Shown here: one piece after another, positions 14,631 to 21,880 of the stretch | How the letters are laid out: every line of letters begins with the position of its first letter | How positions within the stretch are numbered: the first letter of the stretch is position 1 | From: a virus | Strand: one strand, 5' to 3' | Length of the DNA stretch: 64,000 nucleotides | Virus record (IMG/VR): IMGVR_UViG_3300050821_022567 | Span: 1 to 64,000 of that record | Notes under the pieces: generated by a model | Database searches by the model: none | Told to the model about the DNA's origin: nothing | What the model saw: only the letters and a program-made list of their open reading frames with translations | Program-made: the position numbers and the translations under genes

Positions 14631-15323
14631 ATGAACGCGCGAACCGCTGCCCGTCTCGCTGCCGCTCCCGCCCGCATCATCGGCGGCGTCCGTCACGTCG
14701 AATGCTCCGACTGCGGAGAGTGGCAGTCCCGGAGCGACATCGTGGAGCGGGCGGACGAGGGGCGGCCCGCGTTCTTCTGCCGGCGGTGCTCCGACATTCG
14801 GGACACGCAGCCGGGTGCGGGAGCGCTTCTCCCGTCCCTTGGGGCTCCATCGCGCTCGGCCGACTTTGATGGCGCCCGGCGGGTCCTCGGCGGCGATGTC
14901 TACGACGCGCTCGTGACGGAGGCTCTCGCGACTCTGCAGCCGGGGGAGACCGTCGGACGGGTCCTCGCGGGGCGCCTCGTCGCCCGCGTCGCGGCGCTCG
15001 GCTCGGGAGAGCAATCGGCCCGCGCCGTCGTCGCTCTCTCCCTACTGGGGTACGAGAAGCTCGCGCGTGAGCTCGCCGCGCGAGTCGGCGCCATCCACGT
15101 GGGGGAGGAGGACGGCGAACTCGTGGTCAAGGCTCCCTTCTCGGAGGCCTTCAACTGGGAGGTCAAGACGGTCCGTGGCTCCTGGTGGGATGAGGCGCGG
15201 CGGGTGCGCCGGGTTCCGCGATCGGCCAAGGCGGCTCTCTGGAGCGCCCTCTGCTCGGCGTTCCCGGGGTCGTTGGTCGTCGGGGTCCGGGGGCTCGCTG
15301 TCGCGCGGGTGGAGGCGTCGTGA
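14631..15323 (+). CDS. Zinc-ribbon protein with a HARP-like C-terminal region
   Basis: 230 aa. Residues 24-55 hold a CSDC...CRRC zinc ribbon. The middle is helical and Ala/Leu-rich. The last 60 residues (PFSEAFNWEVKTV, SWWDEARRVRRVPRSA) resemble the short domain, related to the HARP region of annealing helicases, that in some phages precedes helicases or binds forked DNA. That likeness is by eye only. It overlaps the next gene by GTGA, so it is translationally coupled. A nucleic-acid-binding role is likely; the details are unknown. Confidence 0.6.
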   Translation: MNARTAARLAAAPARIIGGVRHVECSDCGEWQSRSDIVERADEGRPAFFCRRCSDIRDTQPGAGALLPSLGAPSRSADFDGARRVLGGDVYDALVTEALATLQPGETVGRVLAGRLVARVAALGSGEQSARAVVALSLLGYEKLARELAARVGAIHVGEEDGELVVKAPFSEAFNWEVKTVRGSWWDEARRVRRVPRSAKAALWSALCSAFPGSLVVGVRGLAVARVEAS

Positions 15324-15699
15324 GCCCCGCAATCATCGTCTGCCTCTGCGGACGCTCCTACGACGCGCCGGGCTGGGCCGGGCTCCCATGCATCGGACGA
15401 TGGAGGCGGAGGACGGAGGCCTGCTCGAGCTTCGGAACTGCGGCTGCGGGTCCACCCGGGCGGTCCAGCTGCCCAAGCTCGACACCATCCTCATCCGGGC
15501 GAGCGCGATCGCCGGCTCCCCGGTGCGTCCGGCTTCCGACCGTCCGGCGAACCCGGAGGGTGGTCTCTGCTTGGTGGGGACGCGGGGAGGCCTCGCGCGC
15601 CTCTGCGCGCACTTCGGCTTCCGCTACTGCCCTCCGCGGGGACGGGAGGGGGTCTTTCTCACGGCGGCGAAGGTCCACACCCTGGCGGTGGCGCCGTGA
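15320..15699 (+). pseudogene. Small cysteine-rich protein split by an apparent -1 frameshift
   Basis: The GTG start at 15320 opens a frame reading CLCGRSYDAPGWAGLPCIG. After about 15400 this frame turns into Arg/Ser-rich noise. In the neighbouring frame the expected continuation appears (MEAEDGGLLELRNCGCGST, then a normal C-terminus ending AKVHTLAVAP at 15699). Together they match a small family I recall with an N-terminal C-x-CGRSY motif followed by LELRNCxCGST. Either one base was lost or gained near 15390-15405, or the second half starts at ATG 15390. It could also be a sequencing error. Confidence 0.5.
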
Positions 15700-16016
15700 C
15701 GGCCGCAGCGTGGCCGGGGAGCAATCGGGCTGCGGGCTGGCTCCGACGCCGGGAGGCGGTCGCGCTCTTCCGGGACATGGCCGAGCTCTGCACGGACGTC
15801 GCCAACGCGCTCGACCGTCACTCGGATACAGGGGCGCTCGAGTGCTTCGCGCGGCTCACCGTCAAGATGGGGCTCGCGGCGAAGCTGCCGTGCTTCCCGC
15901 CCATGGGCGTCCGGCGGGAGATGGGGGCCTACCTCACGCGCCAGGGCTCGCGTGAGGGTCCAAAGAAATCGACCGGACGATGGTCGATTCTGGGTGGACA
16001 CATTCAACCGTGGTGA
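15696..16016 (+). CDS. Hypothetical helical protein, 106 aa
   Basis: GTG start overlapping the previous stop (GTGA). The protein is mostly helical (EAVALFRDMAELCTDVANAL) with a Lys/Gly-rich tail ending in GGHIQPW. Its 3' end runs through the second TAGATT promoter, so the stop codon lies inside the promoter spacer. I do not recognise a family. Confidence 0.5.
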   Translation: MTAAAWPGSNRAAGWLRRREAVALFRDMAELCTDVANALDRHSDTGALECFARLTVKMGLAAKLPCFPPMGVRREMGAYLTRQGSREGPKKSTGRWSILGGHIQPW

Positions 16017-16022
16017 TAGATT
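15995..16022 (+). promoter_or_regulatory. Second plus-strand promoter (TGGACA-16 bp-TAGATT)
   Basis: TGGACA (15995-16000) and TAGATT (16017-16022) are 16 bp apart. The region ATTCAACCGTGGTGATAGATTGACTGG is a near copy of the sequence at 14291-14318, supporting a shared regulator or sigma factor. The downstream gene starts at 16062. Confidence 0.55.
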
Positions 16023-16061
16023 GACTGGTGTCAGCGACGCGCTGGCGCGGAGGGTGTGAGG

Positions 16062-16280
16062 ATGGTCCAGTCGAAGACGGTTTCGTTCGCTCGTGGTGAC
16101 GTGGTCGTCCTTGTGGACGAGGCTGTCATGTTCTTCGACGCGGACCGCGCGAACCTCCTCCACGAGGTCGTCGACGTCTCGCGCTCCGGCTACACGATCG
16201 CCCCCATCTCTGGCGAGTCCGTGGACTGGACGCGCACGGTCCTCGCGATGCCGGAAGACCTCCGCGCCTACCGCGCCTGA
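16062..16280 (+). CDS. Hypothetical protein, 72 aa
   Basis: ATG at 16062 with GGAGGG upstream; an in-frame GTG lies two codons before. The small beta-rich protein begins MVQSKTVSFARGDVVVLVD, has no cysteines and ends MPEDLRAYRA. It is the first gene after the second TAGATT promoter. No family is recognised. The size and KOW-like VVVLVDE strand would fit a small nucleic-acid-binding or inhibitor protein, but that is speculation. Confidence 0.6.
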   Translation: MVQSKTVSFARGDVVVLVDEAVMFFDADRANLLHEVVDVSRSGYTIAPISGESVDWTRTVLAMPEDLRAYRA

Positions 16281-16310
16281 ACACCCACCCGAGGACGACG
16301 GAGACCCCCC

Positions 16311-16658
16311 ATGAGCCACATCGACGTCAAGGAAGCCTGCAAACGCATCGCCGCCTCCCTCAAGGCCCGCTCCGGCCGGCGCTGGAGCGTGACCCACGGT
16401 CGCGGCTCCGACTTCGGCTGGATCACCATCCAGAGTCCGCCGTCGCGTCGCCGTGGGGATGTCTCGCTCATTTCGGAGGACCGCATCGCGCTCGCGCGGC
16501 TTCTCGGCGTGACGTGGAATGATGTTCACTTCCAGGGCTATCAGGTGTCTCCCGAGTCCCGAGCCTGGGTCGTCGCGCGCGCGAAGGGTCCGACGGATGC
16601 CACGGGGCGGTTGAACGCGGCCTACTTCACCGCCGAGCCGGAAGGGGTACTGTCGTGA
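16311..16658 (+). CDS. Hypothetical protein, 115 aa
   Basis: ATG with GGAG upstream. The N-terminus is an amphipathic helix (IDVKEACKRIAASLKARS) followed by a mixed alpha/beta domain with WITIQSPPSRR and a LARLLGVTWNDVHFQGYQV segment. No cysteine motif, no membrane segment. It overlaps the next gene by GTGA. I do not recognise the family. Its place among zinc-ribbon proteins suggests a regulatory early-gene product. Confidence 0.55.
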   Translation: MSHIDVKEACKRIAASLKARSGRRWSVTHGRGSDFGWITIQSPPSRRRGDVSLISEDRIALARLLGVTWNDVHFQGYQVSPESRAWVVARAKGPTDATGRLNAAYFTAEPEGVLS

Positions 16659-16966
16659 GTGCCACCCGCTACATCGCGAAGTGCAAGGCGTGCGGCTGCG
16701 TCTCGAGCGGGCTCCTCGTCGGAAACGTCAAGGCGCCGCAGAGCCCCTACGACCTCACGCCGCCCGGCGTCGTCCACTACCACCCTCGGACGGGGAGCCT
16801 CTCCCTCGTCTGCCGGAAGTGCGGGGTCTCCCGGGTCGCCAAGGCTGTTCGCGGCGTCTACAGCGCGCAGCACGAGTGCTCGGCTAAGTGCATGTCCTCG
16901 ACCGGGACGGTCTGCGAGTGTTCCTGCGCGGGACGGAACCATGGGGGCGCCTATGCCGCAGCCTGA
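16655..16966 (+). CDS. Small zinc-binding protein with three cysteine clusters
   Basis: 103 aa, GTG start overlapping the previous stop. CKACGC near residue 10, CRKCG near 50 and a C-terminal CSAKCMSSTGTVCECSCAGR segment make at least two zinc sites. The C-terminal pattern C-x3-C-x7-C-x-C-x-C-x3-NHGG occurs in other phage and plasmid proteins I have seen, without a known role. Probably binds nucleic acid or a host protein. Confidence 0.6.
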   Translation: MSATRYIAKCKACGCVSSGLLVGNVKAPQSPYDLTPPGVVHYHPRTGSLSLVCRKCGVSRVAKAVRGVYSAQHECSAKCMSSTGTVCECSCAGRNHGGAYAAA

Positions 16967-17204
16967 CGTCTCCGCTCGGATCGGCCTCGCGCGGGGGTCA
17001 TGGGCGCCCGGCGGCCGCGCGATTCCGCCGGGTCGCGCGCGCTGCGTCTGCGGAGCTCCCGCAGGGTGGTGCGAGGTCTCGCGGTGGCGCGCGGGCTCGA
17101 TTCGGAGCGTCTCGTTCTACTACTTCTGCGACAACTGCTGGTTGAAGCCGGGGCCGTGCGGGTCGAGTCCGCAGGACCGCGCGTCGTCGCTGGTGGCGAT
17201 GTGA
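16941..17204 (+). CDS. Small zinc-ribbon protein, 87 aa
   Basis: The frame continues to 17204 with CVCGAPAGW and, 30 residues later, YYFCDNC, forming a four-cysteine ribbon. Starts at ATG 16941 or 16953 are possible; both overlap the end of the previous gene, and neither has a strong ribosome site. It ends ATGTGA, which overlaps the GTG of the next gene. Function unknown. Confidence 0.45.
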   Translation: MGAPMPQPDVSARIGLARGSWAPGGRAIPPGRARCVCGAPAGWCEVSRWRAGSIRSVSFYYFCDNCWLKPGPCGSSPQDRASSLVAM

Positions 17205-17428
17205 GCGCTCCGGTCCGCCCCGACGGCTTCGCGCTCCCCGTCCAGGTCCGCCGGGTACGCGCGTGGTGGCTGCGGGAGGCGCGCGACCACGTCCACAAGG
17301 CGCGGACGAAACGCTGTTCCTGCACCTCCTGCGCGCCGGGCTGGCATCTCGATCAAGCTAGGCAGGCGCGGCAGTACGCCCGCGGCGTCGTCACCGTGTA
17401 CCTTGCGACCGGAAAGGTCCCCCTATGA
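17201..17428 (+). CDS. Hypothetical basic protein, 75 aa
   Basis: GTG at 17201 (GTGA overlap with the previous gene) gives a basic protein with an Arg/Trp helix (VRRVRAWWLREARDHVHKAR), then CSCTSCAPGWHLD, then another helix. The longer open frame to the left reads as Arg/Leu-rich noise, so I reject it. The Cys-x-Cys-x2-Cys cluster may bind zinc. Function unknown. Confidence 0.5.
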   Translation: MSAPVRPDGFALPVQVRRVRAWWLREARDHVHKARTKRCSCTSCAPGWHLDQARQARQYARGVVTVYLATGKVPL

Positions 17429-17994
17429 GCAACCGCCAACGTTCCCGCATGAACCCGACCGTCTACCCGAGCGCCGACGTCGCGCTCACCTGCCCGCGCT
17501 GCGACAGCGCCTGCATCCGTGTCCGCGAGGTCCACGTCTTCTCGCGCGCGAAGGAGGGTGGCCCCGGCGCCCGCACGATCGTGGACTCCGGTGGGAGCGT
17601 CTCGACGGTCTCGTCCGTGGACCGGTTCGCGGGTCAAGGCATCGGGGACGTCCGGGTCGCGGTGGCCTGCGAAATGTGCGGCGAGACGAGCTGGCTGAAC
17701 TTCGCCCAGCACAAGGGGCGCGCCTTCCTCACCTGGCAGGGGAAGCAGGCCGTCATCGCCAGGCTCCGGAGCGAGGATGACGCGCGGGGACTCGCCGAGC
17801 GGCTCACGAAGCGCTTCGACGTCCGGGCCATGGTGACCGAGGAGACGGTCACGGAGGGGGGCGAGGCTTGGTACCCCTACGCGGTCATCGTCGGGATGCG
17901 GGGGGGCGTCCGGGGGGCCGCGCTCCAAGACTTCGTCGCCGGCTTCCTCGGGGGCATCGCCGACGAGGGAAAGCTCGTCGTGGAGGAAGCGTGA
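17425..17994 (+). CDS. Zinc-ribbon protein, 189 aa
   Basis: ATGA overlap with the previous gene. Residues 22-35 (LTCPRCDSACIRV) and 80-90 (ACEMCGETS) form a four-cysteine ribbon split by a loop, an arrangement typical of RNA-polymerase-like or TFIIS-like ribbons in small phage proteins. The C-terminal half is alpha/beta with DARGLAERLTKRF and a Gly-rich segment. One of several zinc proteins in a row here. Function not known. Confidence 0.6.
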   Translation: MSNRQRSRMNPTVYPSADVALTCPRCDSACIRVREVHVFSRAKEGGPGARTIVDSGGSVSTVSSVDRFAGQGIGDVRVAVACEMCGETSWLNFAQHKGRAFLTWQGKQAVIARLRSEDDARGLAERLTKRFDVRAMVTEETVTEGGEAWYPYAVIVGMRGGVRGAALQDFVAGFLGGIADEGKLVVEEA

Positions 17995-18233
17995 GCCGCC
18001 GGACGACGATGCCGCCACCCTGGTCGGAGGCGGCCGCGAAGGTGGGGGGGGTCGCCGAGCTCGCGGAGGCGCTCGGGATCGGGACGATGACGCTTTACCG
18101 GTGGGCGACCGGGACGCACAAGCCGGCGAAGGTCACGGCCGAGGCCGTCGCCACGTGGTTCAAGCGGAGGGGCCTCGGAGACCCTTGGGCGCCGGGCGAC
18201 CCGAAGCCTGGGACGCCTGGGGCGAAGGAGTAA
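17991..18233 (+). CDS. Small helix-turn-helix regulator (Cro/YdaS-like)
   Basis: 80 aa, GTG start (GTGA overlap). Residues 15-55 form a compact helix-turn-helix (GGVAELAEALGIGTMTLYRWATG) followed by a KPAKVTAEAVATWFKRRGL helix. The tail is Pro/Gly-rich. The size and the turn sequence fit a Cro-like or YdaS-like repressor, the type expected to act on operators in this genome. It is a candidate to bind the GGCTAA-N4-RTAGCC element, but nothing in the sequence proves that. Confidence 0.65.
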   Translation: MSRRTTMPPPWSEAAAKVGGVAELAEALGIGTMTLYRWATGTHKPAKVTAEAVATWFKRRGLGDPWAPGDPKPGTPGAKE

Positions 18234-18236
18234 ACC

Positions 18237-18458
18237 GTGGGGAAGGTCATCCGACTGGACGCCGAAAGGACGAAGCGAGCACCCATCGTCCTCAGCGCGG
18301 AGCCGGGAGAGGTCGTGATCGACCTGGCTGAAGGGTACGAAGGCTTGCCGGCGCCTTACGAGCTTCGCTTCACGGCCGACCAGGCGAAGGCGCTCGCCTC
18401 TCAGCTCCACGCCTACGCGCGGGAGGCGGAGAAGCTTCTTTTGGCTCGGCGCAAGTGA
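18237..18458 (+). CDS. Hypothetical protein, 73 aa
   Basis: GTG start just after the HTH gene and GTGA overlap with the following HNH gene. Basic N-terminus, then a beta-rich centre (SAEPGEVVIDLAEGYEG) and a C-terminal helix (ADQAKALASQLHAYAREAEKLL). No recognised family. Confidence 0.55.
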   Translation: MGKVIRLDAERTKRAPIVLSAEPGEVVIDLAEGYEGLPAPYELRFTADQAKALASQLHAYAREAEKLLLARRK

Positions 18459-19039
18459 ACGCGCGCCCGGAGACGAACGCGGCGGGAGAGCGCCTCTGCG
18501 TATGCGGGTGCGGTCGCGTCCTCACGGGGGCTCCGCAGCAGCGGCGCCATCCAGTCTGCCGGACCGCGATGCACCTCACCGCGAGCCGCCGGTGGTACGA
18601 AAACAACCGGAACCTGCCCGAGGTGAAGGCGAAGGCGGCGGCGCGACAGGCGGCTCGGTGGAAGAACGACCCGGAGCGCTGCCGGAAGCACCTGCGCGAT
18701 GGCGCCCGGGAGCGCCATCGGCGGAACCGCATGACCGCGCTCGCGGCGTACGGAGGGCGCTGCACCTGCTGCGGGGAGACGCGGTGGCAGTTTCTCACGC
18801 TGCAGCACTCGAACGGGGATGGCGCCGCGCATCGGCGGGAACTCGTCGGGAAACACCACCGGGTCGGGGGCGCGAAGTTTTACCGGAAGCTCGTCGCCGC
18901 CGGGTGCCCGCAGGACCGCGGCATCGTCGTCCTCTGCGCGAACTGCCACGTCGCCGAAGACCTACACGGGGGATGCCCGCACCGTCTCGAACGCGCGGCG
19001 GGCCTTGACAGCAACCTTTCGCTCGCCCAAAGTGGCTAA
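18455..19039 (+). CDS. HNH endonuclease-like protein
   Basis: 194 aa, GTG start. An N-terminal CVCGCG cluster precedes a long Arg/Lys/Ala helix. The C-terminal half has CTCCGE, LQHSNGDGAAHRREL, FYRKLVAAGCP and VVLCANCHVAED, a common phage HNH form with Q-H replacing D-H at the first catalytic position. It may be a homing enzyme or a DNA-repair or packaging nuclease. Its 3' end overlaps the helicase promoter and operator. Confidence 0.65.
   Translation: MNARPETNAAGERLCVCGCGRVLTGAPQQRRHPVCRTAMHLTASRRWYENNRNLPEVKAKAAARQAARWKNDPERCRKHLRDGARERHRRNRMTALAAYGGRCTCCGETRWQFLTLQHSNGDGAAHRRELVGKHHRVGGAKFYRKLVAAGCPQDRGIVVLCANCHVAEDLHGGCPHRLERAAGLDSNLSLAQSG
19005..19033 (+). promoter_or_regulatory. Predicted helicase promoter (TTGACA, weak -10)
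   Basis: A perfect -35 TTGACA (19005-19010) is followed 17 bp later by CAAAGT (19028-19033), a poor -10 box. The GGCTAA inverted repeat begins at the next base, where a repressor would block the start. A weak -10 next to such a site could also mean activator dependence. Confidence 0.4.
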
Positions 19040-19049
19040 CGAAATAGCC
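19034..19049 (+). promoter_or_regulatory. GGCTAA-N4-RTAGCC element, copy 1 (helicase operator candidate)
   Basis: GGCTAACGAAATAGCC: two 5-bp arms (GGCTA/TAGCC) with a 6-base spacer, 25 bases before the helicase ATG and directly after the predicted -10 box. Same orientation as transcription. Four more copies are listed below. Confidence 0.6.
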
Positions 19050-19074
19050 GGTGCCTGGAGCCTGGAGGAATGCC

Positions 19075-20547
19075 ATGAGGAACAAGGCCAGAGAACTTCG
19101 AGACTACCAAGACGCTGGCTTCCACCAGCTCCTCGCCGCCCTCGCGGAGGGGAAGCGACCCCTCTACGTCCTCTCCGGCGGCGGAGGGAAGACCCGCGTC
19201 GCGGCCGAAGTCATCGAGCAGTACCGGCGCGCAGGGAAGCGTGTCCTAATCCTGGTCCATCATCGGGAATTGCTCGAGCAGATGTGGAACGCTCTCGTCG
19301 ATGACATCGGCCTCGATGAGGCTTCGGTTGGCGTCATCTGGGGACAGGACAAGAAACCTCGAAAAAACCCCGACGCGCCGATCCAGATCGCCAGCATCGA
19401 TACGCTTCTGACCAGGAAGCGGATGAAGCGTCCGGGCTGGATGCCGGCTGCCGATCTGCTTGTGCTCGACGAAGCGCATCACGCCGCCGCCACGAAATGG
19501 CAGGAGGTGCTCTGCTGGTACCCTGAAGCCAAGCGCCTCGGCCTCACCGCAACGCCATTCCGGTTCGATCGACTACCGCTCTCGGTCGCTTTCGACACCA
19601 TCGTCCAGGGCCCGAGCATGGAGGAGCTCTTCAAGCATCCGGAGTACCCTCTCACGTCCCCCAACCTCTTCGTTCCCGCAAAAGATGGTGTGAACCTGAA
19701 GGGCCTCCGCCGCAGTCAGGTCAACGGGAGGGACTGGTATCCGGCGCAGCTCGGCGTCCGGATGGGAAAGAAGGCCATCGTCGCCAATGTCGTGGAGCAT
19801 CTACTTCGGCGCGCGACCACGAAGGGGCTTCGGGCCATCCTCTACGTTCCCACCCTGAAGAACGCCCGAAAGTACGTCGATGCGATCAAGGCGGCTGGTG
19901 AGCATCGCGTCGCATATCTCGACGCGAGCACGCCGCTGGCGTATCGCGAGCAGCTGTTGAAGCCGGATGGACTGCTCGACACCGGCGAAGTCATGATCGT
20001 CGTGAACTGCGAAGTCCTCACGGAGGGATGGGACCTCCCGAGCGTGAAGTGCGTCGCGATGGCTCGGCCTACGGATTCCCCAGGTCTCTACCTACAGATG
20101 GTCGCTAGAGCACTGCGGACATGGGTGAAGAAAGGCGACATTCTGCAAACGGTGCCAGTCATCCTCGACTTCGCGGGGAACGTTCGGCGGCACGACGTAC
20201 CATGGGCCGACCGCGCCATCTCGTTGGACGACGATGGGAAGGCGCGCGGGAACAGGATGCCTCCGACGTATTGGATCTGCGAATCCTGCGTCGACGGGCT
20301 CGAATGTGGGGCAGTCAATGCGCTCGGATGGACCACGTGCTCGGTATGTGGCGATAGGCGACCGGAGTCCGTACGGGAGGTCGAAGAGCAGCACGGACTC
20401 TCCCTTAGAGCAGCAGAACTGCCACTGACCACGGAACAGCGCGAAGAACTTGTCCAGAAGATACTCGCGCTTGCGAAGCAGCGGCTTCGCCGAGACATGC
20501 CGCGAGCCTTCGCCGAGCGAGCCGTGGATGCCGGATTGAGGTTGTGA
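19075..20547 (+). CDS. SF2 DEAH-box helicase
   Basis: 490 aa. ATP-driven DNA or RNA unwinding or translocation. Motif I is SGGGGKT (34-40), motif II DEAH (132-135), motif III TATPFR (158-163), and motif VI QMVARALR near 345. A C-terminal four-cysteine ribbon (CESC...CSVC, about 405-430) and a helical tail follow, an arrangement seen in phage and plasmid helicases of the restriction-helicase type. I use ATG 19075, which has GGAGGA upstream, over an ATG eight codons earlier. GC content is a little lower than in its neighbours. The next gene overlaps by GTGA. Confidence 0.88.
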   Translation: MRNKARELRDYQDAGFHQLLAALAEGKRPLYVLSGGGGKTRVAAEVIEQYRRAGKRVLILVHHRELLEQMWNALVDDIGLDEASVGVIWGQDKKPRKNPDAPIQIASIDTLLTRKRMKRPGWMPAADLLVLDEAHHAAATKWQEVLCWYPEAKRLGLTATPFRFDRLPLSVAFDTIVQGPSMEELFKHPEYPLTSPNLFVPAKDGVNLKGLRRSQVNGRDWYPAQLGVRMGKKAIVANVVEHLLRRATTKGLRAILYVPTLKNARKYVDAIKAAGEHRVAYLDASTPLAYREQLLKPDGLLDTGEVMIVVNCEVLTEGWDLPSVKCVAMARPTDSPGLYLQMVARALRTWVKKGDILQTVPVILDFAGNVRRHDVPWADRAISLDDDGKARGNRMPPTYWICESCVDGLECGAVNALGWTTCSVCGDRRPESVREVEEQHGLSLRAAELPLTTEQREELVQKILALAKQRLRRDMPRAFAERAVDAGLRL

Positions 20548-21179
20548 TAGTGCGCACACTCGGCACGGCCCAGTCGTTTCAAGATGCTGACGGAGCCTCA
20601 TACTGGCGTGCCCGCATCACGCTGCCATCCGGGAGACGATGCTGGGCCGGTCCTCGGTTCCCCAACCAGGAGGCCGCCCAGCAATTTGCCGACGACGAGT
20701 CGCGTAAGCGCGCACTGCCAGAAAACGCATCAAAGCAGCCCAATGGGGCTGGAACGGTCGAGCGGCGCGGCAAGTTTTGGTGGGCCCAAGTCTCGCTTCC
20801 ACGCGCTCCCGGTGAACGAGTCGCCCGACGAAAACGGGTCCGCATTCCTGCGAGCGAGAATCTCAGCGAGGAAGGCGCGCGGGCCAAAGCCGCCGCGATA
20901 TCCGACAAGATTCGATCCGGCGAATTGGACATCAACGATATCGCAGCGGAGTGCCAACCGCTCCCTACAGTTGTCGCACGAAAACCAGTGTGGGCTGTTC
21001 CCGCGATGGTCAGTCAAATGAACTCGCTCGCCATCTTGGGCATCCCGTCGCGTGACTTCCTCACGTGGCTTGTGCCTCGTTGCGAGACCGTTACAGAGGT
21101 CGGGCGCATCAGGATTGTCACCATCGAGAACGCGCTTGACGTACTGGCCGATGCCGCCAAGAAGCCGATGCGGTTATGA
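20544..21179 (+). CDS. Putative DNA-binding protein: integrase-arm-like domain plus excisionase-like C-terminus
   Basis: 211 aa, GTG start overlapping the helicase stop. Residues 65-125 (GTVERRGKFWWAQVSL, then KRVRIPAS, then a helix) look like the arm-type DNA-binding domain of tyrosine integrases. Residues 150-205 (LAILGIPSRDFLTWL, VGRIRIVTIEN) look like a MerR/excisionase winged helix. No catalytic Arg-His-Arg-Tyr domain is present. It could be a directionality factor or a remnant of an integrase. Both likenesses are by eye. Confidence 0.5.
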   Translation: MIVRTLGTAQSFQDADGASYWRARITLPSGRRCWAGPRFPNQEAAQQFADDESRKRALPENASKQPNGAGTVERRGKFWWAQVSLPRAPGERVARRKRVRIPASENLSEEGARAKAAAISDKIRSGELDINDIAAECQPLPTVVARKPVWAVPAMVSQMNSLAILGIPSRDFLTWLVPRCETVTEVGRIRIVTIENALDVLADAAKKPMRL

Positions 21180-21880
21180 CGTCGCCCGTTCAACATGCTG
21201 GGCCTGCCTACGAAACCGAGGCCGCCGACTGCACCTCTCGGCAGCATCGTGTAATGCTATTCGGCCGACTGGTTAGCACCGCCGAAGCCGCCGCAAAAAT
21301 CGGCCGCACCGCCTCGCTGGTTCGGCATGCCATTAGGTCCGGCAAATGGTCCGACGAATACGCTAAGCGCGCGATCGAAACCGGAACTATTCAATGGTCT
21401 TCTCGTGAAGACATCTTCCTAAGAAAGTTCTACAGCAAACGCCAGTCGGCGTGGATAGCTTCACGTCTCGGTCGAGATGTGGCCGCTGTAAGATCGCACG
21501 CCAACAAGATGGGCCTCCGGTCAGCTTACACTACAAACCGTAAATGGACGTCGCATGACGTCGAGTACGTCCGGCACAATTACGCTACCGTAGGCGCCAA
21601 GCAAATCGCCAAACATCTAGGCAAAAGTGCTGCTTCGGTAACAGAATGTGCCCAAAGGCTTGGTGTGAAGTATGAGTACTTCTCACCGAGGTTCGTAGAC
21701 CTATTCGGTAGCATGGTCACTCGACGGGATGTTGCCGTATTTGTCGGTTGCTCAGTGTCTGGCGTACGGGCCGCGATCCTTGCTGGCAGATACAACGACT
21801 CTTGGATTGTGGCTATGTGTCGGCGGGCGACTAAAAGAACTGCGAAGATGGGCCGGCCGAACGAAAGCCCAATGCGATGA
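21176..21880 (+). CDS. Multi-HTH DNA-binding protein, low-GC island
   Basis: 234 aa, ATGA overlap. Four helix-turn-helix-like units are visible: AEAAAKIGRTASLVRHAI (about 36-53), WSSREDIFLRKFYSKRQSA with WIASRLGRDVAAVRSHANK (75-110), WTSHDVEYVRHNYATVGAKQ with LGKSAASVTECAQRLG (122-160), and a VAVFVGCSVSGVRAAILAG unit near the end. The middle two are SANT/Myb-like. The DNA is clearly less GC-rich than the neighbours and uses more A/T-ending codons, suggesting recent transfer. Confidence 0.6.
   Translation: MTSPVQHAGPAYETEAADCTSRQHRVMLFGRLVSTAEAAAKIGRTASLVRHAIRSGKWSDEYAKRAIETGTIQWSSREDIFLRKFYSKRQSAWIASRLGRDVAAVRSHANKMGLRSAYTTNRKWTSHDVEYVRHNYATVGAKQIAKHLGKSAASVTECAQRLGVKYEYFSPRFVDLFGSMVTRRDVAVFVGCSVSGVRAAILAGRYNDSWIVAMCRRATKRTAKMGRPNESPMR

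Noticed and set aside
20544-21179. Tyrosine integrase
   Set aside because: Only an arm-like DNA-binding part is seen. The catalytic R-H-R-Y residues are absent from this gene and from its neighbours.
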